A DNA stretch of 64,000 bases from Ciborinia camelliae (lineage: Eukaryota; Ascomycota; Leotiomycetes; Helotiales; Sclerotiniaceae), in NCBI GenBank assembly GCA_025890175.1, contig JANPYM010000012.1, positions 1,246,071 to 1,310,070 on the forward strand, written 5' to 3'. Below are positions 10,916-22,300 of the stretch, one piece after another. Below the pieces are notes generated by a model that ran no database searches, was not told the DNA's origin, and was given only the letters and a program-made list of their open reading frames with translations. Numbering within the stretch: the stretch's first letter is position 1; each line of letters starts with the position of its first letter. Position numbers and translations under genes: made by a program.

Positions 10916-12565
10916 GGGTGCAGTAGGGTGGGGATTGCTCTCTTATCCTTCACTTAGGCATCACTTGGGATGGGGAGTTGGGGCGGATATCTCTTTTCTT
11001 CTTCTTCTTCTTTTTTGCGCGCTTGTTTATGAAATGAAATGAATTGAATTGGATGAATTGGATGAATTGGATTGGATTGGATTGTATTGGGAGAGGAATG
11101 ATGCGGAATGCGAATGGGAATGGAATGGAATGGAATGGAATGCGATCAATGAGATATGCCACGAAACGTCATGATGAAATCTTTGACATGACATGACATG
11201 ACATGACATGACACGATGATAACGACCACAAGAACAAGAATAAGAATAAGAACGAGCATGGAGAGGAATACATCCATATATCCATAACATACATGGAAAT
11301 AGGAATAGGATAGGATAGGATAATGAATGAATCAATTAATCAATTATGATTTTTTTATTTTCTTTTCATTCATTTCATACATACATATAGGTATATAGGT
11401 ATATATATATATATACATCTCTTCCTTTGGTACTCTTACCGTCTATAAATCTATAAATCCCAAATTATATTTATATCTATTGTTAAATCAATATGGCAAG
11501 TGCCAATGCAAGTGCAAGTGCGAGTGCGAGTGCGAGCTAAATATACCTACCTACCTACCTACCTACCTACCTACCTAGCTAATTATCTATTCATTCATCC
11601 ATTCATTCATTAATACCTAGGTACCTAGATAGATAGATAATCAAATACTCAACTCCTTTATTTTACATGGGGTGGGGAATAGATTGTTTGGTATTTATTT
11701 CCTGAAATGGAAATGAAGATGAAGATGGAGGTGAAGATGGAGATGTTCTTTTTAAGTGTATGTATGTATGTGTGTGTGTGTGTGTTTAGATTTATTTGGT
11801 TGGTTTGGTTGGTTGGTTTGTTTGTTTGTGTGCTTGTCTGAGAAAAAAAAAAATTGGTTTGGTTTTTGTTTGTGGATTTGTGTGTGGAGGATAGGTGGTA
11901 AAGGATAGGTGAATGAGGGTGGCGAAGGGTGGTGAGGCACGGTGAGGGAAACCGAGGAAACCCAGCAAACTAATTGATGAATGGAAAAATCAAAATCAAT
12001 CAATAGCCAGTCTGCGTTGCGTTTGCGTTTACAAAGTAGATGGATAGGTAGGTACCTATATCGATAGGGTGAGGTTAGGTTAGGCTAGGCTATACAGAAT
12101 CACAGCAATTGAAAAATCCGATCTCTTATTTATCATAGTCGGCTCTCCAGGGATTGGGATTATTGGGGTATGCGAAGTTGGGTTGTGTTGATGGATTTGA
12201 GGGGGATAGTGCTTGAGATTGGAGATTTCATTGGGGGTGGAGAGTAAGTAGGTCTTGCTTCGTTTTTGTATCGTGTGTTCTTATTCTTTTGGTGAGGAGG
12301 GGGCTGAGAGATTTTTTTTTGTTTTTGCGCTTGTTTTATTATCTATTCAGTCATCTCATTTAGATTGTAGGACTTTTAAAAGAGTATTTTGGGTGTATTA
12401 TCTTGGAAGCCCAATCGACTAATGAACGGACTTCCTGGCGAACTTTTTCGTATCTATCAATTTCTCGTATATATCATAAAATCATCAACCTACCTATACC
12501 GGTGTACAGCAGAGCACCATCTATTCATCCCTCCATCCATCTATCCATCCATCCAATCAAAAAAA
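10916..12565. repeat. Microsatellite-rich intergenic stretch
   Basis: A long gene-free stretch built of many short arrays: GAATTGGAT-type repeats (about 11040-11090), TGGAA (11118-11140), ACATG (11188-11212), RAGTGC (11500-11535), CTAC (11544-11576), TG (11768-11786), and TTGGT/TTTG (11798-11830). Some may lie in the 3' UTR of the MARVEL-like gene or downstream of the converging MFS gene. Nothing coding is visible; apparent frames are repeat translations. Confidence 0.7.
11544..11576. repeat. CTAC tetranucleotide microsatellite
   Basis: About eight CTAC units. The same motif recurs at 63721-63753 and, shorter, near 40893. Confidence 0.9.
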
Positions 12566-14437
12566 TCAACATTCCCCCCCCAAAACCCCCATTTCCTTCT
12601 CCCCAACAACATATTCGCCCTCCTCCGTGACCCCCAACCCCGCCACCCCCATCTCCCTAATCCGTCTCCCTTTCCACACCAAAAGCGCGACGCACAGCAA
12701 TCCCACGAGCTCCAAGAACGCCATCGTGCCATACGTCCACCCCACGTTCACAGCCGCCACCCACGGTTTGATATAAAACGCGACGCTCAGGCCAAAGGCC
12801 ACGCGGTAAAAATTCACCGCGATCGATGCTTCGGCCGCATGGCCGATAAAACATTCGTTGATGTAGTTGACGGTGATGGGCGTGATGCACAGGGAGCCAA
12901 ATGTGACGAGGATGGTGGCGAGCGCGAGGATCGTCCAGTGGAGATGGTAGAGGAGCCCGGCGCCGAAGAGCCCGAGTCCGATGGGGTTGAGGAGACCCGG
13001 GATCCAGAGGGCGTGCAGTCGGTATTCCGGGACCCAGATCCCGTGGTTGTATCTTTGGGCGATGTAGAGGGGGAGTCGGTCGGAGAGGTATTGCCCGTAG
13101 AAGAGGGCGAAGAAGATGCCGATCCAGTGCGTGAAGGAGACTAGGTGGTTGGTTTTAGTTGTGGGTTATTGGGAGATTGGGAGAGGGGACTGCTTACATT
13201 CTGCGTTTTGCCAGATTGTGAAACCGTATCCGCCTGCTTTGATGGGCTTTTGGAGGAATGTTGGGGAGAGTGAGTTCATGGCGACGTAGAAACCAAAGTT
13301 GGTTAATGTGAAGATGCTAAGCACGAGGCAAACTGGGGAGATGGCGATGAGGAATGGTGTTTTTGCGATTTTGAGCTATTCGCCTATTAGTTTGATGTAA
13401 CGACCAATCGATGTCGAGTAATGAGACTTACAGTTTGAGATAGAGAAGTCTTCGGTGTGACTTTAGTTCCAGGAAGAAATGTTGCCATTCTATTGGCAAT
13501 GAAGGACGATGGTGGATCCGGGTTGACAGCTCCAGGTGTTCTATCCCAAGAGGTCTCGTGGAGAAATAAGAAGACAAAAATAACAGCCAATCCCACCAAT
13601 CCGGAAGTCCATCGATATGCATTCATCCAAACCGATTTTGCCGAAATGAGAGCTGAGAGCGTTGGTCCAGCCACCGTTCCAAAATCAAAACACCAGTAGA
13701 AAACCGTGAAAGCTCTTCCTCGTTGGTGCAGGAAAAACAAATCAACTAAAATTCGTGGGCCCAAAACTCCAGTGATCGCACCAAAAAACGCGCCAAAGAA
13801 CCTGGATACGATAAATGCGTTGTATTGATCCTCGTGTGTCATGAGTGATGCCCATACGTTACTTAATATGGCACCAATCAAGGACCAAAAGATAGTAGAA
13901 CTACGTCCGATGATATGAGATAATGGGAAGAAGAAGAATCCTCCTACTGCCATTCCAACCGAGCCAGCGGAATTCTATAAAATCATGTTAGTATTTCGGT
14001 TTTCGAGGAGACAGTTCGCGAGATGAATGTTGTAAAAAGCTTACTTGATAAGCAATATGAGTAGTCGTCTTATGGTATAATTTGGCCTGTGGTACAACCT
14101 GAAGCTGACCAGCAAGACATGCTGAAAACCCAGCAAACGTCGCGAAACTAATCACGGCGAGGATCTTCAATTTTTTGCTCAAGGGCCAGTTCTGTGGATA
14201 TCATCAGTCTTTGATTTTCTTTTTCCAAATTCATGTTCCAAAACTCGAGGGTCACGGGCAAAAAGCACATACCAATGGATCTCTTGGATCATCACTTGGA
14301 TGCGGGATAAGAACGACTCCATCTTGACCCTTCTTCACGATAGGACTGTGCTGACTACCATCATCTCCCTGCTTTGAATTGACCTCACTGTCTGAGGATA
14401 CAATATTGCTCTCTTTGACCTCCGGACTGGCATCCAT
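12566..14437 (-). CDS. Major facilitator superfamily transporter
   Basis: Five exons: 14437-14273, 14191-14045, 13974-13432, 13375-13198 and 13140-12566, giving 535 residues. All four introns use GTATGT/GTAAGC/GTAAGT donors and the frame stays open. A ~65-residue acidic cytosolic N terminus ends in DDPRDPLNWPLSKK, the hallmark run-in of fungal MFS drug/H+ antiporter-like transporters. About 12 hydrophobic segments follow, with a central cytosolic loop near WDRTPGAVNPDPPSSF between helices 6 and 7. Conserved-like features are LGPRILVDLFFLHQRGRAF and FWSLIGAILSNVWASLM. The protein is probably in the plasma membrane and exports or imports a small molecule; the substrate cannot be told. No biosynthetic genes sit beside it. 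Confidence 0.85.
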
Positions 14438-14455
14438 AGTAGCAATAGCGGATAG

Positions 14456-14552
14456 ATTGGGGCGATATTGAACAGAGATGGAAGATCCGTCGGAGCTGAT
14501 GAAATTGGGGCGATATTGAACAGAGATGGAAGATCCGTCGGAGCTGATGAAA
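14456..14552. repeat. 48-bp tandem duplication
   Basis: Two essentially identical head-to-tail copies of a 48-bp unit starting ATTGGGGCGATATTGAACAG, located 20-115 bp upstream of the MFS start codon, that is in its leader or promoter. Confidence 0.85.
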
Positions 14553-14724
14553 TTGGGATCATAGTCGAGATTTTGTATGGATTGGGAGAAAATTCAGATG
14601 TGGACCTAATGGCCTGTCTCCAATCATCGATGATGAGGTATTCATTATTAGATACCCCAATGCGGTCATATCGTTTGGATGTATCGTTCCATTGTAGTGG
14701 AGTCGTTTTTTCAATGAAAGCCTT

Positions 14725-14900
14725 GTAGATGCATTAGTGAAGATGCATTGGAGCTGCATTGTAGGAGATGCCATGGGGATGCATTGGCGGTGCATTGGAA
14801 GTGCATTGGAGGAGATGCCATGGAGATGCCATGGAGATGCATTGGCGGTGCATTTTCCGGTTGGAGGTGCATTGAAGGAGATGCATTGAAGATGCAGAAC
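14725..14900. repeat. Degenerate minisatellite (GATGCATTGG / GATGCCATGG)
   Basis: Roughly fifteen imperfect short units built around GATGCATTGG, GGTGCATTGG and GAGATGCCATGG, with variable spacing. The frames through it are repeat artefacts. Confidence 0.75.
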
Positions 14901-16073
14901 CGAGATGCAGGTTGCCAGTGAATCTCATGCTGGAATTGCAAGGTACAAAACCGAGTGCGGTAAGACAATAAGGCCACAAAATGAGGGAATAAGGAATTAG
15001 ACATCGGGTTTCGCTGGTGAAGGGGCAGGGGACACGGTAATTTTGGAGACGCTGTTAGCGCGCCGGGAGATTAGCGTTACCGAGCCTATTAACCCTGTAG
15101 TTTAGGTGCAGTTTGGAGGTTGAACCCCTGAATAATACGCTCTGATAAAATTTCAAACTCCCTGCAGAGTCCAGACGAAGGGAGCTTATTTTAACCGAAA
15201 AAAAGTTGTAGTAACCCTCGCATACATATTGAGGTAGGTAGTGTACGGAGTAGCCCTACTAAGGTTACTACTAAGTATCCATGTGTTATATATGAATAAG
15301 ATATAACCATACCCTAGACTTGATCCAAACTCCCTCCATACTAACCTTTATGACTTTCAATACGCAAAATTAACACCTCTGGTATACGGAGTATTAAGGT
15401 TATATCAAGGTTCCTTTTTCGGTCAAGGAAGAAGAATTATAGTTTCGGGAGGAACCTTCATGCGTCATGAATCATGATGCATCTTCCTCGTATCCAATCA
15501 CCTGGCACATCATGGGTCATCATGAGTGAAATGCCGGATTTCTACCGAATCTAGCGAACAGACTGACTGTCACTGTTAAGTACACTTGCTCCCACAGTCC
15601 CACTGCTTCAATCTAATCTTGAGGCACCAAAAACTATACTCCCAAGATCTTGAGGGAGGAAAATGAATTCAAAAAAATACAATTACGCTACTTCGTACTC
15701 AGGCCCTGGCGCAAACAATGCTCGAGTTAATCGCCACGGAATAACACTGGCAGCATCCTTTTTCCAATGATTCCCAATTATATACCTCCGTATGATGCAG
15801 CAGACTATTCTGCAAGACTATACCGGTACTCGGACCATATAAGCCACGGTTTGCTACAATAAATAATTTGCAGGTGTTCAAATTTTCAACGTCAAAAGAA
15901 TCATTTGATCATGATCTTCACTCAAAGCTCTACATCCATTGCAACAACTAGATCAGCTTCTGTACGAGAGACAGATTTTGTCAATCACTCTTGCTGATAT
16001 CCTTGCATCGTCCGCTCCACTCATTGCATCAAGCGCGCTCTCCGCTCTTCATATTTCACACCGAACTTTCACA

Positions 16074-17631
16074 ATGGGTACGCCGCATCTCGATGATCTT
16101 GATGTGCAAGGCAAGAGGTCTCTGGTGGTAGTTTCAACGATTTTACTTCTCATTATATCAATTTTTTCCTCTTTATTGAGGATATATGCAAAACTTTATC
16201 CCGTTGACAATACCGTTGGCAAGCTACAAAGTGAGGATTGGTTTATGGGAATTGCGTTGCTGTTTAGTTTGGGTACTCCTACATTCGAGTTATATGGTAC
16301 GAAGAAACTCATTACATACGAAATGGCGAGATGTCTTTTCTAGTATCACTTGAGTTGACTAAGTGATGAATAGGATTAACTGTGGGATTGGGAGATCATC
16401 AAATCAACGTTTCGAAAGATGACCAAAGACGTTTTAGTTTTGTTTGTATTACTACGCCTTGATTTATCTCAATAGGAGCTAATTCTCTTCAAAGTCAATA
16501 TGGATGATCCAAAGACTTCAACCATTCTGTCTTTTCTGCCTCAAAACCTCCTTGATACTTCTATATGTCCGTTTATTTCCCACTTCAGGATTCAGAAAAG
16601 TAGCTTGGGGAATCTGGACCTATACATTATTGTGGACTATTGGGGCGTTAGGGGCATCAACTTTTGAATGCACTCCGGTGTCATATTTCTGGGATAAGGA
16701 TCAGAAAGGTCATTGCATTCCAAATGCATTGAAAACAATCTCTTTTACGAATGGTATGTTAAGTTTTGTGGGAGATTTGGTTATTCTCTGTATGCCACTA
16801 CCTATGATCTGGAATTTGCAGATGAATAAGAGAAGGAAAATTGCACTTACGGGAATTTTTACAGTTGGTGTTTTGTGAGTTTTGTCGTATCTCGCAAGAG
16901 TTGAGAAAATATACATGATCAGCTGACATTCCTGACATGATTAGTGTTATAATAACGAGCATTATTCGTCTCGTAGCTCTCTTTGCTATTGATACCAAAG
17001 ATCTAACTTGTAGGCTCTCTTTTTCCTCGGCATAATCCTCTGACTATATATTCTCTCCCGAGTGATCAGCTCATGCAGAGGGCTCGTTCCATTTCAAAGG
17101 ATCAACTAATTCCAAAAAAAAACTAACACATCACTAGTTAGTCAAGTTGAAGGAGGGGTCTGGACCTATATGGAACAAGCAATCGGCATAACCTGCGGCA
17201 ATCTTGTCCTCCTACAACCTCTTTTCCACCGTTTCTTCTCTAATAAAGATTCTCACAACACCAACCAAGGCTCAAGTCCACATTCCTACGGCCTCACCTC
17301 CCCCAAAAACATACTTCCTCAGTCTTGTATCACTTCCAAATCAGGCCGAACATCAAAATTATACACACGCATCAGCGAAGATACCGCACCATCTGATCAT
17401 ACCCGCCAGAGTAGCATTGCAGAAACCGAAGCAGAAGCCAAGGATATCGAAATGCAAGATCCGGATTGTTTGGGGAGAGATTCGAAGGAGGATAAGGGTA
17501 GGGAAGGAAATGTTATTTTGGTGAAGACGGATGTGACGGCCGAGAAAGAACGGAGTACAGATCATGAAAGGTATAAGTTGGCGAGAGATTCTATTGATAC
17601 GTTGAGAGGCGCCGGCAAAAGTTATTTGTGA
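16074..17631 (+). CDS. SAT4-type fungal rhodopsin-domain membrane protein
   Basis: Five exons: 16074-16296, 16374-16441, 16495-16874, 16945-17009 and 17138-17631, giving 409 residues. Introns 1, 3 and 4 have good donors (GTACGA, GTGAGT, GTAGGC) and branch sites (TTGACTAA, GCTGAC, ACTAAC); intron 2 (GTTTGT donor, 53 bp) is weaker but restores the frame. The product has seven hydrophobic segments and the usual landmarks: RIYAKLYPVDNTVGKLQSEDWFM, a Cys-containing loop STFECTPVSYFWD with a second Cys in KGHCIPN, LPMIWNLQMNKRRKIALTGIF and SIIRLVALF. A ~135-residue hydrophilic tail rich in Ser and charged residues follows. The family includes PTH11-like receptor candidates, but this member has no CFEM domain. 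Function is unknown; sensing at the plasma membrane is inference. Confidence 0.82.
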
Positions 17632-18201
17632 GACGGATTATAAGTAGTGGAATGTAGTTGGGGATTTGCAAACAAAATTTTAAAGCTGTGAGGGAGAGGT
17701 TGGAAGATTATAATGACCGGAGGTAGTGTATGAGGGGTTGAGAATTGAAAATCGGGCGGCATTCTGGATCTTGATATGGGATGGGAATTCATCGGGTCCT
17801 TCGCTGCGAGGACCAGGAATGTGAGTTGCGAATGGGTACTCCCTCTCATAGGATTAAAGCATGCTAAGCATTCCCCTGCAGCACGACCTACATTTCACCG
17901 TGATGTCTTCTTTCAATTCAAGAGCATCGGATTTCCCCTTTATTGGAATCGATTATAATTTAATTAATCATTTAATCTTAATGAACAATACATTGGTATG
18001 ATTCTAAAAACCAGATCTTTCCTTTGATTATCTAGTTATATAACCCTAACCCATAAATGCCCTAACCCTCACTATACGATCAAATATCAAAATCGCTAAT
18101 CCATCACCGTATTCTTTACAATGACGTATTACATAATCCACAATTAAATCCACGCAAGTTTCCAGTTGCAAGCCGTTTCAAACGCTCTCAACCATAGCAC
18201 C
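17632..18201. other. Intergenic region between convergent genes
   Basis: Three-prime flanks of the SAT4-type gene and of the secreted protein gene. Nothing recognised. Confidence 0.4.
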
Positions 18202-18589
18202 CTATGCGGGGGACAAGTCCCCGCTGCATGGAGAACGGCTACCGGCCTCGAAATAAGTAGCGCACTTGTAACTTCCATTGGCATCACAAGGAGTTCCGAC
18301 GTAGTGTTTTCCGTTGAAATTCCAGATCTTGCCATCACGTTGGGTCGTTCTCTTGCAAATCGCGTTACAATCAAGGTTGCCAACACGACTGTCCTATTAT
18401 CGTACATATGACATTAGTTTGTTGGGTTCGAAATTGAAAAGGACGTCTGCATCGCAATGCGGGAATGGATTTATTTACCTGGTATGTACAACAATGTTGG
18501 CCATTGGTGAATAAGCATGTGCAGTAAGTGCAAGCCTGTACACTGACGGCGGCGACGAGGAATAAGGCGACGGAGGTGAATTTAACCAT
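18202..18589 (-). CDS. Small secreted cysteine-rich protein (effector-like)
   Basis: Two exons: 18589-18479 and 18393-18202, encoding 100 residues. The intron 18478-18394 begins GTAAAT and ends ATAG. The first 19 residues (MVKFTSVALFLVAAVSVQA) form a textbook signal peptide with cleavage expected before Cys20. The mature ~81 residues carry ten cysteines at 20, 23, 25, 33, 34, 46, 50, 73, 81 and 93, enough for five disulfides, with the opening pattern CxYCxC..HCC. No transmembrane segment or known domain is visible. This is the profile of fungal secreted effectors or antimicrobial-type proteins; its role is not known and I cannot assign a family. Its promoter is only about 230 bp before a hAT-like MITE begins at 18822. 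Confidence 0.72.
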
Positions 18590-18821
18590 TTTGACGATTT
18601 AGGGAGGGTGTGGTTTGATTGGGGGTTGATGGTTTTTGGTTTTAGTACGGAGAATGGATGGAGGGAGTTTGATTGATGTAATGGTCCTTCAGATTGGAAA
18701 TAACATCCCTCCTTATATATCTCAACTCTTCGAAATATATACTTTCTATCATCATGAATAAACTTCTCTCTCATTTGAATAGAAATCTTGTTGATTGGAA
18801 TTGAATTTTTCACTAATAATG
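18590..18821 (-). promoter_or_regulatory. Promoter interval of the secreted Cys-rich protein
   Basis: 232 bp between the start codon and the MITE. A TATA-like TATATA lies near 18715 on the minus strand, about 125 bp upstream of the ATG. No other element identified. Confidence 0.35.
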
Positions 18822-19531
18822 TAGGGCTGGGCAAAAGGTAAAGTTATCTGGGGTAGACCTGGGGGTTATCCTTTTACTATACCTCGTAGGAACTTATGAG
18901 TTCATTCTGACCATTAGCTGCTCCTATAGGCGTAGTCTTTTTAAAAATAAGCATCTCAAGGAATAGTTTACTAAATATGACACTTAGAACTATCTTACTT
19001 GGGTAATGATTTCATATTTTACGAGCTAGAATGAAAACTCTATAGCATATATCAAACGGTGCGGTATGTCTAGACTTTACCCCTTGGGTTACCACGTGAG
19101 GTTAGAAGGCTTATATGATTTAGTTGGGTTAACTTTACCCTTTGAACAATGTACGGAGTATAGAACGATTATATAATTGATGTTATTTGATAATTGTGAT
19201 TTACTAATATGGTTGGGGATAACCTCAACTTTGAACAATTGTATGGTCTGAAAAGGATATGGACACATCAGATTGAACCCCTACACGAAGATCATAAAAC
19301 CGTAAGGATTGTCAACCAATACAAAATATAGAACATCGAGAATTTAAAGTTTTCTTGCGGAGTTTGGAAATGTCGATATCAAACCCCGAGATATGGGTTT
19401 AATCCGATGTGTCAACCTCCTTTACTTGCGGGTTTTATAGGTAGGGTAATCGCTCTACAATATCGTTCGGGTAAGGTAACCACCTATAGAGATCAAATAC
19501 CCAAGGTAGACAGTATGGATGCCCAGTCCTG
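18822..19531. mobile_element. Non-autonomous hAT-like element (MITE), 710 bp
   Basis: Ends are imperfect 12-bp terminal inverted repeats: TAGGGCTGGGCA at 18822-18833 and the inverse of CAGGACTGGGCA at 19520-19531 (10 of 12 match). Flanks are TAATAATG (18814-18821) and TATTAATG (19532-19539), 7 of 8 identical, an aged 8-bp target duplication as made by hAT transposases. Subterminal GGGTTA/GGTTA-C motifs repeat in both orientations near each end. There is no coding frame for a transposase, so it would have to be mobilised in trans. Confidence 0.68.
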
Positions 19532-19539
19532 TATTAATG

Positions 19540-20382
19540 AAAATTAATGAAACTATCGAAACTTGGCGACGATCATTAAGATGATGAACCTTACAAACAG
19601 GGAGAAGCGCTCAATATACAAACACCCGAGTTCCGACTGAAAAAAGGCACATCGACCTTCTTACATAGATAGAATTCTCTTCCTTGAAGTCCCTTCTCCG
19701 GCCCATTACATAGTGAGGAAATGAGAAATGAATTACTTCCATTTACTCTTATCATCCATGTACTTCATTGTTTTATACGTATTATTCATCATGATGAGAT
19801 AATGGAAGGAAATCCATTTCATCCATAGCATAGCTTTATACATATGAACTCCAATTCCAATGATCTTTGACGTTGGAGAGGAATCAAATTGAGCCATAAG
19901 AAGAAAGAATTGAAGGAAGGAAGAAAGCTGAAATCTGGATGTTATGTCATGCTTAGTGTCACACGCATCACGTCAGCATATGGAAATAGCTTCATGGATC
20001 AGCAATCAGATAACAGAACTATGCTGAAGAGGAAAGGATCCTAGGACTTCGAGAGATCAGCACTTTATCAACGGGGTGATCACGTGATTGGATACATGGC
20101 ATTCACTTGGCAGGGGCCTAGACTTATTATTAGTCTGGTGCGGAGTTGAGTATATACGGCGCGGTAGAAATTAGCATGAGAAGATAGATGTGATATCGAA
20201 TGGGCAACACCCACAGAGCCCCTGAAACGAAATGTTAAGCTTGGGGGGAGCCCTCCCCCGGCGTTTGGAGATATTAGTCCAATAAGTTATTAGTATGGTG
20301 AGCAACTAGTACCTATGGTATTTAAGTGTCAATTGCGGCAAAATCAAGAGTTCCGCTTTTAGATAGGATCTGCGTGGCGACG
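19540..20382. other. Intergenic, no gene seen
   Basis: No coding signal. A GC-rich palindrome, GGGGGGAGCCCTCCCCC, lies near 20244-20260. Confidence 0.4.
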
Positions 20383-20536
20383 AAATTATGTGATAAATTT
20401 ATGTGATAAATTTATGTGATAAATTTATGTGATAAATTTATGTGATAAATTTATGTGATAAATTTATGTGATAAATTTATGTGATAAATTTATGTGATAA
20501 ATTTATGTGATAAATTTATGTGATAAATTTATGTGA
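20383..20536. repeat. 13-bp tandem array (AAATTTATGTGAT)n
   Basis: About 12 nearly perfect head-to-tail copies of a 13-bp AT-rich unit. No spacers, so not a CRISPR array; a minisatellite. Confidence 0.95.
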
Positions 20537-21059
20537 GCTGATTGTAGTAAAATGGAGAGGTCGGCTTTTTGCTCTTGTCCCGAAACCTGGAACACTAATA
20601 CCTATTTAACACGAGATTAGATTTATACACATAATGTGGTAGGCAATCTATCTAATCTAATCAGATATATATTCAAAGTGCTACTGCGGGGAGAGATTAT
20701 TATTTTTAGATCGTTTCTTTTATCCATATAATTTTGATATCTGAATTGAGTACCGGTAATGTCGAGATAGGGGGGAGAACGGCTAAACCTACTGATTAAC
20801 TACTCTATACATACGTATAAACCCTCAACAAGGATCTCGCATCCAACCTCTCTCTCTCTTTTTCCATCACGCCCTTTATAACTAGATGAACGAAGTACTG
20901 TACTGTATCAATCGCAACGTTCTTCAAATGCTAGTGGTGGTCCTAAGTTCCAACCCATCACCGAGTCTAATGACCTGGGTAAGTTAATTAGTTGACCCAT
21001 ATCTAGAAATAGAAACAAAGCGCAGAACAATCAAATAACACGGAGTAATGTAGGTTCCG

Positions 21060-21460
21060 TATAAATAAACTTTGGTATAAAATTTTGTATAAAGAATCTC
21101 GCTTTCATTTTCTAATATAAAAGATTTTCTATTACAAAAAACTAGATTAAAAATAAAAAACATTATAATCTATAAATTATTATAATAATTTATAAATTAC
21201 TATAATATTATTATAGTAAATAATAAATAATAAATAATATAATAGTAATTAATTAAATATATAGAACTATATTTTTCCGTTGATTTTTTAACTCAAAATT
21301 CTTCAAATTTATAATATATATATATAAAATAATAAATTTTAATCAAAAAATTGATAAACTTAATTCGAAATAAGCAATTTTGAAAAAATTATTAAAATTT
21401 TTATAATTAAATAATTTAATTAAATAACAAAAATAACAACAACAAAATCTATATATCTAC
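21060..21460. repeat. AT-rich decayed block
   Basis: Very AT-rich, with hardly any CpG. It abuts the minisatellite on its left and looks like RIP-affected repeat DNA. Confidence 0.55.
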
Positions 21461-21461
21461 C

Positions 21462-22300
21462 CCATTTACAAATCTACAAATCTACAACCTACAAACTTAC
21501 AAACCTATAAATTTAAAAACCTAAAAATCATACAATTTCTTTCTCCAAATCTATCTCCTCCCTCCAAACCTACCTCCTCCCTCCAATCCTACGAACCTAC
21601 GAATCTACGAATCTACGAATCTACAAATCTACGAATCTACGAATTTACCTCCTCCCTTCGATCCTACGAATCTAAAAACCTAAAAATCGTACGATTCCTT
21701 CCTCCGAACCTACCTCCTCCCTCCGAACCTACCTCCTCCCTCCGAACCTACCTCCTCCCTCCGATTCTACAATTCTACGAACCTACGAACCTACGAACCT
21801 ACGAACCTACGAACCTACGAATCTACGAATCTACGAATCTACGAACCTACGAATCTAAAAACCTAAAAATCGTACGATTCCTTCCTCCGAACCTACCTCC
21901 TCCCTCCGAACCTACCTCCTCCCTCCGAACCTACCTCCTCCCTCCGATCCTACCTCCTCCCTCCGATTCTACGAACCTACGAATCTACGAATCTACAAAT
22001 CTACGAATCTACGAATCTACGAACCTACGAATCTAAAAACCTAAAAATCGTACGATTCCTTTCTCCGAACCTACCTCCTCCCTCCGAACCTACCTCCTCC
22101 CTCCAAACCTACCTTCTCCCTCCGATCCTACGAACCTACAAACCTACAAATCTACGATTTTACGAACCTACAAACCTACGAACCTACAAATCTACAAACC
22201 TACGAACCTACGAATCTACGAACCTACGAACTTACAAACCTACAAACCTACGAACCTATAAACCTACAAACCTACGAACCTATAAATCTACAAACCTTAA
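21462..22300. repeat. Higher-order minisatellite (8-bp and 19-bp units)
   Basis: Two unit types alternate: an 8-bp unit CTACGAAY in runs, and a 19-bp unit GAACCTACCTCCTCCCTCC in runs. A linker, TCTAAAAACCTAAAAATCGT, recurs at about 21671, 21854 and 22032, giving a higher-order period of about 180 bp. Outer units read CTACAAA where inner ones read CTACGAA, that is CpG has decayed to CpA at the edges. No long frame; not coding. Confidence 0.85.

Larger units (their letters stand above)
14438..16073. other. Intergenic region with two tandem repeats
   Basis: Holds the upstream region of the MFS gene (left) and of the SAT4-type gene (right). It contains a 48-bp tandem duplication and a degenerate ATGCATTGG-type minisatellite, listed separately. 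Several TACGGAGTA motifs occur (near 15243 and 15386). No gene is seen. Confidence 0.5.

Noticed and set aside
12389..13144. 251-codon plus-strand frame
   Set aside because: It is antisense to the last exon of the MFS transporter, whose membrane helices and splice sites are convincing.
20383..20536. CRISPR array
   Set aside because: 13-bp units without spacers in a fungal genome; a minisatellite.
21462..22300. Repeat-protein coding region
   Set aside because: Stops occur in all frames and units of 8 and 19 bp do not keep frame.
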